Part shown: piece by piece, positions 1-8,490 of the stretch | Position numbering within the stretch: position 1 is the first letter of the stretch | Layout of the letters: each line of letters opens with the position of its first letter | Notes under the pieces: generated by a model | What the model was told of the DNA's origin: nothing | Databases searched by the model: none | Seen by the model: the letters and a program-made list of their open reading frames with translations, nothing else | From: Phycisphaerae bacterium | GTDB taxonomy: Bacteria > Chloroflexota > Anaerolineae > 4572-78 > J111 | Length of the DNA: 58,273 bases | Direction: 5' to 3' | NCBI GenBank assembly: GCA_028285035.1 | Contig: JANQQF010000118.1 | Location: forward strand, 1 to 58,273 | Position numbers and translations under genes: made by a program

Positions 1-315
1 GTTCGTTTTATTGCTAGTCGTGATGCACAGGAAGCCCGCGCGATTGCTAACAGTATGTTGCCGACAGTGGCTGGACTGTACTCAGATCCAGACGTACTGG
101 AAGCACAGCCGTTCATGGGTGCCTTGTTCGATGTATTCACCCAAGCTGCAGCCCGCCCATCTACTGTAACGGGTGAGTTGTACAACGAAGTGAGTGCCGC
201 GTACTTTAATGCGGTTCACTCAATTCTAACTGGTGAAGAAACTGCTGCTGATGCTCTGCTCGATCTCGAAATTGAGCTTGAGGACATCACTGGTTTCGAA
301 ACTGGTGCTCCGTAA
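1..315 (+). CDS. Sugar ABC transporter substrate-binding protein, C-terminal fragment
   Basis: The frame is open from the first base of the window to the TAA at 313-315, so this is the 3' end of a gene that begins outside. About 104 residues are visible, including a helix-rich tail with a run of Asp/Glu and a Tyr-Phe-Asn-Ala segment, as found at the C terminus of MalE-type extracellular solute-binding proteins. The two MalF/MalG-type permease genes follow 250 bp downstream on the same strand. The family call is therefore inferred mainly from position, with modest support from the tail sequence. It would bind an oligosaccharide outside the membrane and deliver it to the permeases. The alpha-glucan enzymes further along suggest maltose, trehalose or a maltodextrin. 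Confidence 0.7.
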   Translation, partial: VRFIASRDAQEARAIANSMLPTVAGLYSDPDVLEAQPFMGALFDVFTQAAARPSTVTGELYNEVSAAYFNAVHSILTGEETAADALLDLEIELEDITGFETGAP

Positions 316-334
316 GTTAGTTTAATGTCGTAAA

Positions 335-368
335 GTTAAGGGGTCGGGATTAATCCTGACCCCTTAAC
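335..368 (+). other. Stem-loop between binding-protein and permease genes
   Basis: An 11-bp perfect arm pair (335-345 with 358-368) encloses the self-complementary core GGATTAATCC. No T-tract follows, so it is not a classical terminator. Its position just after a binding-protein stop codon suggests an mRNA-stabilising or partially terminating hairpin that keeps the binding protein more abundant than the membrane subunits, as known for the E. coli malE-malF gap. That role is inferred. Confidence 0.6.
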
Positions 369-407
369 TAAACAGATTTATGGAAGAAAGACGACTGTTT
401 GGAAAAC

Positions 408-501
408 TAGGGGAGCTAGATGGAAAGCGTATTGTGTATTCCGTGTTGCGTAGAGAAAGATATACGTTATGCGGAATGCGCAATACGGAATAGATCCCCT
501 A
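408..501. repeat. Nested inverted repeat, MITE/REP-like
   Basis: Outer arms TAGGGGAGCTA (408-418) and TAGATCCCCTA (491-501) enclose inner arms TATTCCGTGTTGCG (437-450) and CGCAATACGGAATA (479-492). The inner arms match except for one G.T position. The 94-bp unit contains no gene. It looks like a small palindromic interspersed element. Together with 335-368 it accounts for most of the 247-bp gap before the permease gene. Confidence 0.55.
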
Positions 502-562
502 AAATTCAAGTAATACAAAGATGGTGTGATGATCAAATTCTCAAAGAGGAGGTAAGCAGAAT

Positions 563-1531
563 ATGGCTGCAGGAGAAGCAACAACACAAGCAGCTCCCGT
601 TGTAAACACAGGACGTAGCAAATTTGCCAAGCAACAAGAACGTTTGGCTTTTATGCTGATTGCACCTACCCTTATCCTTATTTTGGTGGTTGCGGTCTGG
701 CCGTTATATCAGGCGGTTTCGTTGAGTTTTACGAATGAACGATTGGGGCGACCTGGTCAGGGTGAGTATGTCGGTTTCAAGAATTATGAGGATTTGTTAT
801 GGCGTGTTCGCGAACGTGCTGATGGTTCGGTTCGGATTGGGGACAACGATTTCTATGAGGCAGTTAGAAACACCGTTGTTTTAACGTTTGTTTCTGTGGC
901 TTTGGAACTGCTTCTTGGTTTGGGTATCGCTTTGGTTATTAACTCGAAGTTTAGAGGAAGGGGGTTGATGAGAACTGCGGTTCTCGTCCCTTGGGCGATA
1001 CCGACCGTGGTTTCGGCCCAGATGTGGGCGTGGATGTACAACGACGTGTTTGGGGTGTTTAATGATATGCTGCAAAGGATTGGGGTGATTGGTGATCCCA
1101 TTGCCTGGCTTGCCGAACCCACCACCGCTCTGTTAGCCATTACCGCAATGGAAGTATGGAAGACCACGCCCTTTATGGCCCTACTTCTCTTAGCAGGGTT
1201 GCAAATTATTCCTGGGGATATTTACGAGGCTGCTGATATTGATGGGGCCAATGCCGTACAGCAATTTTTCTCATTAACCTTGCCGCTTCTACGACCAGCT
1301 ATCTTGGTTGCATTGATTTTCCGAACCATGGATGCCCTGCGGATATTTGATGCCATCAAAGTTATGACCAATGGTGGTAGTGGGACAGAGGTGATGTCTA
1401 CTTACGCTCACCGAAACTTGTTTGATTTTCAAAAGCTAGGGTATGGTAATGCGGTTAGTGTGGTCATTTTTCTCATCATTGCAGTATTTGTGGTTGTTTA
1501 TGTGACCAGTATTAAAGTGGAGGAACTCTAA
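563..1531 (+). CDS. Carbohydrate ABC transporter permease (MalF/COG1175-like)
   Basis: This 322-residue integral membrane subunit of a binding-protein-dependent sugar importer has about six hydrophobic segments. The cytoplasmic EAA loop, which contacts the ATPase, is visible as EAADIDGANAVQQFFSLTLP at roughly residues 219-238. The ATG at 563 is supported by an AGGAGG ribosome-binding site 10-15 bases upstream. Its stop codon overlaps the next start (TAATG), indicating translational coupling with the second permease. No ATPase gene lies in the window, so a shared MsmX/MalK-type ATPase encoded elsewhere is expected. Substrate is inferred from neighbouring alpha-glucosidase and glycogen genes as maltose, trehalose or another alpha-glucoside. 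Confidence 0.92.
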   Translation: MAAGEATTQAAPVVNTGRSKFAKQQERLAFMLIAPTLILILVVAVWPLYQAVSLSFTNERLGRPGQGEYVGFKNYEDLLWRVRERADGSVRIGDNDFYEAVRNTVVLTFVSVALELLLGLGIALVINSKFRGRGLMRTAVLVPWAIPTVVSAQMWAWMYNDVFGVFNDMLQRIGVIGDPIAWLAEPTTALLAITAMEVWKTTPFMALLLLAGLQIIPGDIYEAADIDGANAVQQFFSLTLPLLRPAILVALIFRTMDALRIFDAIKVMTNGGSGTEVMSTYAHRNLFDFQKLGYGNAVSVVIFLIIAVFVVVYVTSIKVEEL

Positions 1532-2403
1532 TGTCTAAAACAATGCAAAAAAGAATCCAAAGTGGTGCATTTCTCGTTCTGGTCGTTATTATAATCCTCT
1601 ATCTTCTTTTTCCTTTCTATTGGGCCATTGTTTCTTCTCTAAAACCACAATCACAATTATTTGATATTACTTACCTCCCCACCGAACTATACACTGAGAC
1701 TTATAACGTTGTCTTCCAAAACAATAACTTTCTTTTGGGTCTACGAAATTCGGTTATCGTTTCCTTTAGTGTTACCATCATTTCATTAATTGTTGGCTCG
1801 TTTGCCGCCTATGCCTTGGGGCGGTTGCCCTTTCGAGGTAAAACAGTAATTTTGTACACAGTATTATCAATGACGATGTTTCCTTTAATTGCGGTTGTGG
1901 GCTCTTTGTTCACCTTCATCCGTAACCCTTGTGTTGTTGTTGGGGCTGATTGTACTGATTTATCGCTGTTTAACACCCGTACTGCCCTTGTTATCACTTA
2001 CCTTGTCTTCAGTTTGCCGTTTACAACTTGGGTTCTGACCAATTTCTTTAAGTCCTTACCAGCTGAACTGGAACAAGCTGCTTTGGTGGATGGCGCGACA
2101 CCATTTCAAACCTTTTATATGGTACTGCTGCCTCTAACAATGCCAGCGATGGTGACAACCGGTATGTTAACCTTTATTGCGGCCTGGAACGAGTTTCTCT
2201 TTGCGATGACCTTTACCCTTGATTTTAAGTCGAGGACAGTACAACCAGCGATCGCCTTCTTCCAAGGGTCCTCTGAGCGCGAGATTCCTTGGAATAACAT
2301 TATGGCTGCATCTGTCGTGGTCACGATCCCTTTGATTGTGCTTGTCTTGATCTTCCAAAGACGTATCGTGGATGGTTTGACAGCTGGTGCGGTGAAGGGA
2401 TAG
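1531..2403 (+). CDS. Carbohydrate ABC transporter permease (MalG/COG0395-like)
   Basis: This 290-residue protein is the second membrane subunit of the importer. It has an N-terminal hydrophobic anchor, about six membrane spans and the EAA-type loop EQAALVDGATPFQTFYMVLL near residues 177-196. It is fused translationally to the preceding permease by a TAATG overlap. A periplasmic loop around residues 128-142 carries two cysteines (PCVVVGADC) that could form a disulfide. This is unusual for the family, and interesting because thiol-redox lipoproteins are encoded nearby. No further transporter gene follows; the next gene, after 29 bases, is a thioredoxin-like lipoprotein. Confidence 0.92.
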   Translation: MSKTMQKRIQSGAFLVLVVIIILYLLFPFYWAIVSSLKPQSQLFDITYLPTELYTETYNVVFQNNNFLLGLRNSVIVSFSVTIISLIVGSFAAYALGRLPFRGKTVILYTVLSMTMFPLIAVVGSLFTFIRNPCVVVGADCTDLSLFNTRTALVITYLVFSLPFTTWVLTNFFKSLPAELEQAALVDGATPFQTFYMVLLPLTMPAMVTTGMLTFIAAWNEFLFAMTFTLDFKSRTVQPAIAFFQGSSEREIPWNNIMAASVVVTIPLIVLVLIFQRRIVDGLTAGAVKG

Positions 2404-2432
2404 ATTGTTTTTCTAGTATCTATTAATAATCA

Positions 2433-3434
2433 ATGCAAAAAAAATGCTTTTTAGTAGGAGGAATAGCCATTCTATTGGCTATTCTTTCTGCTTGTACCTC
2501 CCAAAGTAATTCAATAGAAACGGTTGAGCAGGCTGAAATTGTAGATCCTATTGTGGCCCGCATCAACGATCTTGAGTTCACGCAAAGTCAACTCGATCGT
2601 GAACTGGCCTTTGATCGTGCGGTCCACCTCCTGACGACTGGACGTGAACTAACCCAACAGGATCCAGAAGGGAAATTAGAACGGTTAACCACCAGTCTTC
2701 TTATTGATGAGGAAGCCAAAGTGGCTGGCATTGTTGCCACTGAGGAAGAAATCTCAATGGCATTGGATGCTTTTGTTGAAGAACGAAATGGCTCACTGGA
2801 GGTTTTCGAGAGTGCATTACAGGGACAAGGTATCACCTTGGCCGAGTTTAGTGAAACTGTGGTTGCTCGTACCGTACGAGCTGAAAAATATTTAGCAGAG
2901 GTGGTTTTGGCTGGGGCAGAGACACCTGCTCGACAACAGGAACAGTTGGCTGCTTGGGTATCCGGCATTCAAGATAATGCTGCGATTGAGATCTTTTACG
3001 AGCCACCAGCGGAAGCCCCGGTTGTCGGCGCAACTGCGCCCGATTTCACCCTGACTAATCTCGATGGTGAGGAAGTTACGCTTTCACAATTTCGGGGCAA
3101 GCCAGTTATTGTAAATTTTTGGGCAACCTGGTGTGTGCCTTGTCGTCGTGAAATGCCAGCGTTTCAACGTGCCTTTGACGCACATCAAACAGAGGGTTTG
3201 GTCATTCTAGCGCTTGATGTTAAAGAGGATGCTCGGTTAGTGGAACCGTTTGTTGAGGAATTGGGGCTAACCTTTGAAATTTTGTATGACAGCGATGGAG
3301 CCATCAATGATCTTTATCTGGTGAGTGGTCTGCCTCGGACGATTTTTATCGATCGGCAAGGGGTTATCAAGCACATTCAGGTCGGTGAGGTGCAAGAAGT
3401 TGTGCTGCAGGGCCTGCTGGATCGTATTTTGTAG
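2433..3434 (+). CDS. Lipoprotein with SurA-like N domain and TlpA/ResA-like thioredoxin domain
   Basis: The 333-residue product begins with a lipoprotein signal ending in LSAC (Cys21), so it should be anchored outside the cytoplasmic membrane. Residues about 38-175 are helical, with a VARINDLEFTQSQLDRE start typical of SurA/PrsA N-terminal chaperone domains. No parvulin catalytic domain follows. Residues about 190-333 form a redoxin fold with the active site W-C-V-P-C (Cys234, Cys237) and the FRGKPVIVNFWATW signature of TlpA/ResA thiol-disulfide reductases. The architecture suggests an extracytoplasmic chaperone tethered to a disulfide reductase. No clear Shine-Dalgarno precedes the ATG at 2433, so coupling to the permease operon is likely. 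The role in the sugar locus is unknown. Confidence 0.85.
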   Translation: MQKKCFLVGGIAILLAILSACTSQSNSIETVEQAEIVDPIVARINDLEFTQSQLDRELAFDRAVHLLTTGRELTQQDPEGKLERLTTSLLIDEEAKVAGIVATEEEISMALDAFVEERNGSLEVFESALQGQGITLAEFSETVVARTVRAEKYLAEVVLAGAETPARQQEQLAAWVSGIQDNAAIEIFYEPPAEAPVVGATAPDFTLTNLDGEEVTLSQFRGKPVIVNFWATWCVPCRREMPAFQRAFDAHQTEGLVILALDVKEDARLVEPFVEELGLTFEILYDSDGAINDLYLVSGLPRTIFIDRQGVIKHIQVGEVQEVVLQGLLDRIL

Positions 3435-3467
3435 TTACCTGACCTGCTATCCCTGAGGAAGATAGAA

Positions 3468-3962
3468 ATGGACCCATTCTTATTCGTCATAATTAGCGGG
3501 GTCGTTGTTTTAGCTCTATTTGGCGTTGTTTGGCTCATAAGGGCGAGATTGACCCACTCCTGGAATCGCCACAAAGCCGAGACTGTAACTCAATGGGAAA
3601 ATGACGGCGTTGAATTTATTCGTGGCCCTGCAGGCGGACAATTTACAGGATTAAAGTCGTTGGGACCAGATCGCTCAATGGCTGGTATTGGGTTTGTAGC
3701 TATAACCGAAAGTGATCTACGTGTGACTCGCTCGGTGCCATCTAAAGCTTGGATTATTAAACATAAGCAGATTAAAGGTGTTTCCCTCCAATCTAAATTC
3801 TTAGGTCGAGAGGCCAAAACCACCCAGTTCATCATTGTTCGATTTACTGCAGATGGTGAAAAGGATGAGATCGGTTTTTTGGTTAAAGACGCATTGGAGT
3901 GGGCGGAAGATCTGGCCCAAGTGGCTCAGGTGAAGTTAAAGAATAAAATAAAGGCTGACTGA
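3468..3962 (+). CDS. Membrane-anchored hypothetical protein
   Basis: I do not recognise this 164-residue protein. One N-terminal transmembrane helix (residues about 3-24) is followed by a basic stretch and a soluble cytoplasmic domain with alternating hydrophobic strands (FVAITESDLRVTRSVP and FIIVRFTADGEKDEIGF). The pattern recalls PH/GRAM-like beta-barrel domains, without diagnostic residues. GAGGAAG at 3455-3461 is a fair ribosome-binding site. The stop overlaps the alpha-glucosidase start (TGATG), so it is translated with the enzyme. A scaffold or membrane-targeting function is only a guess. Confidence 0.75.
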   Translation: MDPFLFVIISGVVVLALFGVVWLIRARLTHSWNRHKAETVTQWENDGVEFIRGPAGGQFTGLKSLGPDRSMAGIGFVAITESDLRVTRSVPSKAWIIKHKQIKGVSLQSKFLGREAKTTQFIIVRFTADGEKDEIGFLVKDALEWAEDLAQVAQVKLKNKIKAD

Positions 3963-5590
3963 TGACAAACACACACCTTTGGTGGCAAAAAGGAATCGTC
4001 TATCAAATTTATCCTCGTTCTTTTCAAGATAGTAACGGAGATGGGATTGGTGATTTGCCTGGGATTATTGAACGTCTGGATTATCTAAAGAGTCTCAACG
4101 TCGAAGCGATCTGGCTCTCGCCCATTTACCCTTCGCCAATGCACGATTTTGGCTATGATGTCTCTGATTATGTCGATATCCACCCGATGTTTGGCACGAT
4201 GGCCGATTTTGATCACCTCTTGGCTGAGACGCATAACCGAGGGATGAAGCTAATCTTGGATTTAGTCCCCAACCACACATCCGATGAACACACCTGGTTT
4301 ATCGAGAGTCGCAGTAGCCGCGATAATCCCAAACGCGATTGGTACATCTGGCGTGATCCTGCGCCCGATGGTGGCCCACCCAACAACTGGCTTAGTTTTT
4401 TTGGCGGCCCAGCCTGGACCTTTGATGATACAACGGGGCAATATTATCTACACCAATTTGTCCCTCAACAGCCCGATTTGAACTATCGCCATCCTGAGGT
4501 GATGCCAGCGATGTTGGACACGATGCGGTTTTGGTTGGACAAGGGCGTTGATGGTTTTCGTGTTGATGTAATTTGGTTGATGGTGAAGGATGAACATTTT
4601 CGGGATAATCCAAAAAATCCAGATTGGGATGGCAATCTTCCCTTGCTTGAATATTTACCCATTTACACCGGAAATTTACCTGAAGTTCACGATTTGATTC
4701 GGCGAATGCGCCAATTATTGGATGAGTATGATGAGCGGATGATGGTTGGTGAAATCTATTTGCCTAACAAGGAACTTATGAAATATTATGGGCAAGATTT
4801 GGATGAATGTCACCTTCCTTTTAATTTTCAATTGATTGTGACTGAGGAATTTACCCCTCGCCCTTGGACTGCTAAAGCAGTTCGAGAGGGGGTTGATACT
4901 TATGAAGCGGCATTGCCCGTTAGCGGGTGGCCGAATTGGGTCTTGGGTAATCACGATCAACATCGGGTTGCCAGCCGAGTTGGGAGAGATCAAGCAAGGG
5001 TGGCTAATATGCTATTGCTGACTTTACGTGGCACACCCACCACCTACTATGGCGAGGAACTTGGCCTGGAAAATGTACCCATTCCGATTGAGCTGATTCA
5101 AGATCCGCCAGCGGTCAACCAGCCCGAGTTAGCTGATGTTGTTGGCCGTGACCCAGAGCGAACCCCGATGCCTTGGGATAGTTCTTCAAACGGAGGATTT
5201 ACAGCTACGGAGGCCACACCTTGGTTGCCATTAAATGAAAATTATGCCGAGCAAAATGTAGCTATTCAGAGTGACGATCCAACCTCAATGCTCAATTTTT
5301 ATCGGGCTTTAACGGCCTTACGTCGAGCGGAGCCAGCCTTGAGTGTTGGGGAGTATGAATCTATAGAAAGTGGCAGTGATGATGTGTTTGCCTATCTTCG
5401 TAGCGCACCAGAGGCAGATCGATTTTTAATCACCCTCAATTTTACAGCAGAGACACATCATTTAAATTTGAGTCAGATCGCCCAATCAGCAACGATTGTC
5501 ATTGCCACAGATATGGTTCGGGTTGGGACAGTTGATCTGGCGAATGTGACGTTATATGCGAATGAGGGGCTGGTCTTACGCCTCTCTTGA
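3962..5590 (+). CDS. GH13 alpha-glucosidase
   Basis: A 542-residue cytoplasmic glycoside hydrolase of family 13 (oligo-1,6-glucosidase/alpha-glucosidase group). The N-terminal WWQKGIVYQIYPRSFQD motif is typical. The catalytic triad is visible as nucleophile Asp202 (GFRVDVIW), acid/base Glu264 (GEIY) and transition-state Asp332 (NHDQH). The first conserved region reads DLVPNHTSDEH. No signal peptide is present, so it acts on imported alpha-glucosides, releasing glucose. It is translationally coupled to the preceding membrane protein and followed after 23 bases by ppk2. Exact linkage specificity (alpha-1,4, alpha-1,6 or sucrose/trehalose) cannot be set from sequence alone. Confidence 0.93.
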   Translation: MTNTHLWWQKGIVYQIYPRSFQDSNGDGIGDLPGIIERLDYLKSLNVEAIWLSPIYPSPMHDFGYDVSDYVDIHPMFGTMADFDHLLAETHNRGMKLILDLVPNHTSDEHTWFIESRSSRDNPKRDWYIWRDPAPDGGPPNNWLSFFGGPAWTFDDTTGQYYLHQFVPQQPDLNYRHPEVMPAMLDTMRFWLDKGVDGFRVDVIWLMVKDEHFRDNPKNPDWDGNLPLLEYLPIYTGNLPEVHDLIRRMRQLLDEYDERMMVGEIYLPNKELMKYYGQDLDECHLPFNFQLIVTEEFTPRPWTAKAVREGVDTYEAALPVSGWPNWVLGNHDQHRVASRVGRDQARVANMLLLTLRGTPTTYYGEELGLENVPIPIELIQDPPAVNQPELADVVGRDPERTPMPWDSSSNGGFTATEATPWLPLNENYAEQNVAIQSDDPTSMLNFYRALTALRRAEPALSVGEYESIESGSDDVFAYLRSAPEADRFLITLNFTAETHHLNLSQIAQSATIVIATDMVRVGTVDLANVTLYANEGLVLRLS

Positions 5591-5613
5591 AGTAATTATC
5601 AGGAGATAAATCA

Positions 5614-6513
5614 ATGGCGAAGAAAAATGATAATGTAACATCTGGCGGGAAAAAGGATAAGGATAAGCCAGAAAAAACCAGGAAAAAGATTGACAATAAA
5701 CTCTATGAGCAAGAGCTAGCCCGGTTGCAAACAGAGTTAGTCAAGTTACAAGAATGGATCAAACATGAGGGGCTAAAAGTCGTTGTTGTCTTTGAGGGGC
5801 GAGATACTGCTGGAAAAGGGGGTACAATCAAACGGATTTTGGAGCGGCTTAGTCCACGCGTCGTCCGGGTGGTTGCCCTACCCAAACCAACCGAGCGAGA
5901 AAAAACACAATGGTATTTTCAACGCTACATTGCTCATTTACCTGCCGCTGGTGAAATGGTGCTATTTGATCGAAGTTGGTATACTCGTGCTCTCACTGAA
6001 AGGGTGATGGGCTTTTGCACCGATGACCAATATCGTGAGTTTTTACGCTCCTGTCCTGAATTTGAACGAATGCTGGTTCGTTCAAGAATTATTCTTATTA
6101 AATATTATCTTTCAGTTGATGCAGATGAGCAGGAACGTCGTTTCCAAAAGCGTATTGAGGATATTACGCGACGATGGAAGCTCAGCCCGATGGATTTAGA
6201 AGCACGGGCTAGATGGGTCGAGTATTCTAAGGCTAAAGATGCGATGATGGCCCATACAGATATCAAGCAAGCCCCTTGGTATGTGGTTAATTCATCCATA
6301 AAAAAACATGCTCGGTTGAATGTTATTCGACATTTGTTAAGTATGATTCCCTATAAAGACCTAACCCCGGAGTCCGTTGAGTTACCACCTCGCCAAGAAG
6401 AGATTGGCTATATTCGACCACCAATTTCAGATCAAACTTTTATCCCAGAAGTGTATGGTCCTGATGGAATTGATCGGAAACAGTTAAAGAAATTGAGAAG
6501 ACACGATTATTAG
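5614..6513 (+). CDS. ppk2: Polyphosphate kinase 2
   Basis: The 299-residue protein has the P-loop kinase fold of PPK2: Walker A GRDTAGKGG (residues 62-70) and the second signature DRSWYTRA (Asp119 onward), with a lid rich in Arg around residues 170-190. Family members transfer phosphate between polyphosphate and nucleoside di- or monophosphates. One-domain members of this length usually work with NDP and NTP. The first 30 residues are highly charged and Lys-rich. AGGAGA precedes the ATG. Its place between an alpha-glucosidase and the glycogen-branching enzyme suggests that polyphosphate and glucan stores are co-expressed. Nucleotide preference is not visible here. Confidence 0.93.
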   Translation: MAKKNDNVTSGGKKDKDKPEKTRKKIDNKLYEQELARLQTELVKLQEWIKHEGLKVVVVFEGRDTAGKGGTIKRILERLSPRVVRVVALPKPTEREKTQWYFQRYIAHLPAAGEMVLFDRSWYTRALTERVMGFCTDDQYREFLRSCPEFERMLVRSRIILIKYYLSVDADEQERRFQKRIEDITRRWKLSPMDLEARARWVEYSKAKDAMMAHTDIKQAPWYVVNSSIKKHARLNVIRHLLSMIPYKDLTPESVELPPRQEEIGYIRPPISDQTFIPEVYGPDGIDRKQLKKLRRHDY

Positions 6514-6528
6514 AGAGTCTTTTATTTT

Positions 6529-8490
6529 ATGTCAGGAGAGAAAACATTGACTAACAAAAATAGTGCGACAAAAAATTCCTCACCTATGTCTCAATTTGAA
6601 CTGACCGATTTTGATAAATACCTGATTGGACAAGGGACTCATGAGCGGACATATGAAAAACTAGGTGCTCATTTGACTGAAATTGATGGTAAAAAAGGAG
6701 TTCATTTTGCGGTATGGGCCCCCAATGCTCGGGCCGTTTATTTGATGGGGAATTTTAACGACTGGAACGGGGAGAGCCACCCTCTACATCCCAGTGATAG
6801 TGGTATCTGGACGTTGTTTGTGGCAGGGTTGGAAGAATATGCGGTTTACAAGTATCGGGTGGTAGCTCAATCGGGCGAGAGTATGGATAAGGCTGACCCT
6901 TATGGCTTTGCGATGGAACAGCGACCCAAGACTGCCTCAGTGGTAACTAATTTAGAGAGATATCAATGGGGGGATACTGATTGGATAAGCCGACGGGCCG
7001 AATTACAAGGCTTTGATAGCCCCATGAGTATCTACGAGGTACATTTAGGATCGTGGCGAAAGGCCGAGGATGAGGCGTGGGGCACACGCTATCTAACCTA
7101 CCGTGAATTAGCTGACGAGTTAATCCCTTATGCCATTGAAATGGGGTATACTCACATTGAACTGATGCCGATTACAGAGCACCCACTTGATGCTTCTTGG
7201 GGCTATCAGGTGCTTGGCTTTTTTGCCCCGACCAGTCGTTTTGGTTCCCCCGAAGATTTGATGTATTTTATTGACCAGTGTCACCAAAATAATATTGGTG
7301 TTATTTTGGATTGGGTTCCGGCTCACTTTCCCAAAGATGGCGCGGGGCTGAACTACTTTGATGGCACCCACCTCTATGCCCACGCCGACCCTCGTCAGGG
7401 TGAACATCGAGATTGGGGCACGATGATTTTTAATTACGATCGTAATGAGGTGCGCTCCTTTCTTATTTCCAATGCGCTCTTCTGGCTAGATAAATACCAT
7501 TTTGATGGTCTGCGTGTTGATGCCGTGGCCTCGATGTTGTATCTTGATTATTCGCGGGAGGAAGGCGAATGGGTCCCCAATGAATACGGCGGACGAGAAA
7601 ATTTAGGAGCGATCAGCTTTTTACGAAAAATGAATGAAGTTGTGCACGGTATCTTCCCTGGGGTGCTAACCATTGCTGAAGAGTCAACGGCGTGGCCGAT
7701 GGTCTCGCGTCCGACGTATTTGGGAGGGCTGGGCTTTAGCCTCAAATGGAATATGGGGTGGATGCATGATACCCTGAACTACATGAGTAAAGAGCCAATT
7801 TATCGTAAATTCCATCACCACGATATGACGTTTAGCCTGCTCTATGCCTTTAACGAAAATTTTGTCCTCCCCCTATCACACGATGAGGTGGTGCACGGCA
7901 AAGGTTCACTTCTCAACAAGATGTCTGGCGATGAGTGGCAAAAATTTGCCTCTCTACGAGCGTATTACGGCTTTATGTGGGGGCACCCAGGAAAGAAAAT
8001 GCTCTTCATGGGATGTGAGTTCGGGCAGTGGCAAGAGTGGAACTTTAATACAGGGCTGGAATGGCCCGCTTTAGAGGCTCCGAACCATCAAGGAGTACAA
8101 ACTTTCGTTAAAGATCTAAATCACCTTTATAAAACTGAGGCGGCGCTTTATGAGGATGATTTTGAGGGAACTGGCTTTTCTTGGATCGATGCAAACGATA
8201 ATGACAACAGTGTTTTTTCCTTTATGCGCCGGGCTAAATCAAGTGATGAATTTGTTGTGGTTGTTACCAATTTTACCCCAGTACCACGGGAAGGCTATCG
8301 AGTCGGGGTCCCCAAACCCGGTTATTATCAAGAATTGATTAATAGTGATGCTGAAGCATATTGGGGTGGTGGCTTAGGCAATGAAGGGGGTGTGCAGACT
8401 GAAGAGGTCCCCTTCCACGCTCACCCTCATTCGTTGGTGTTAACTTTACCGCCGTTGGCAACGATTATGTTGAAATTGAAAGCAGACTAA
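6529..8490 (+). CDS. glgB: 1,4-alpha-glucan branching enzyme
   Basis: The product (653 residues from the ATG) introduces alpha-1,6 branches into glycogen. It has an N-terminal CBM48 domain (about 50-150, with [21 protein letters not shown]) and a GH13 barrel with nucleophile Asp331 (GLRVDAVAS), acid/base Glu in IAEEST (384/385) and Asp452 in [12 protein letters not shown], the last being diagnostic for GlgB. The start is uncertain: the ATG at 6529 has no good ribosome-binding site, whereas an in-frame TTG at 6547 lies just after AGGAGAG, so the protein may be six residues shorter. The stop overlaps the treS start (TAATG). Confidence 0.95.
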   Translation: MSGEKTLTNKNSATKNSSPMSQFELTDFDKYLIGQGTHERTYEKLGAHLTEIDGKKGVHFAVWAPNARAVYLMGNFNDWNGESHPLHPSDSGIWTLFVAGLEEYAVYKYRVVAQSGESMDKADPYGFAMEQRPKTASVVTNLERYQWGDTDWISRRAELQGFDSPMSIYEVHLGSWRKAEDEAWGTRYLTYRELADELIPYAIEMGYTHIELMPITEHPLDASWGYQVLGFFAPTSRFGSPEDLMYFIDQCHQNNIGVILDWVPAHFPKDGAGLNYFDGTHLYAHADPRQGEHRDWGTMIFNYDRNEVRSFLISNALFWLDKYHFDGLRVDAVASMLYLDYSREEGEWVPNEYGGRENLGAISFLRKMNEVVHGIFPGVLTIAEESTAWPMVSRPTYLGGLGFSLKWNMGWMHDTLNYMSKEPIYRKFHHHDMTFSLLYAFNENFVLPLSHDEVVHGKGSLLNKMSGDEWQKFASLRAYYGFMWGHPGKKMLFMGCEFGQWQEWNFNTGLEWPALEAPNHQGVQTFVKDLNHLYKTEAALYEDDFEGTGFSWIDANDNDNSVFSFMRRAKSSDEFVVVVTNFTPVPREGYRVGVPKPGYYQELINSDAEAYWGGGLGNEGGVQTEEVPFHAHPHSLVLTLPPLATIMLKLKAD

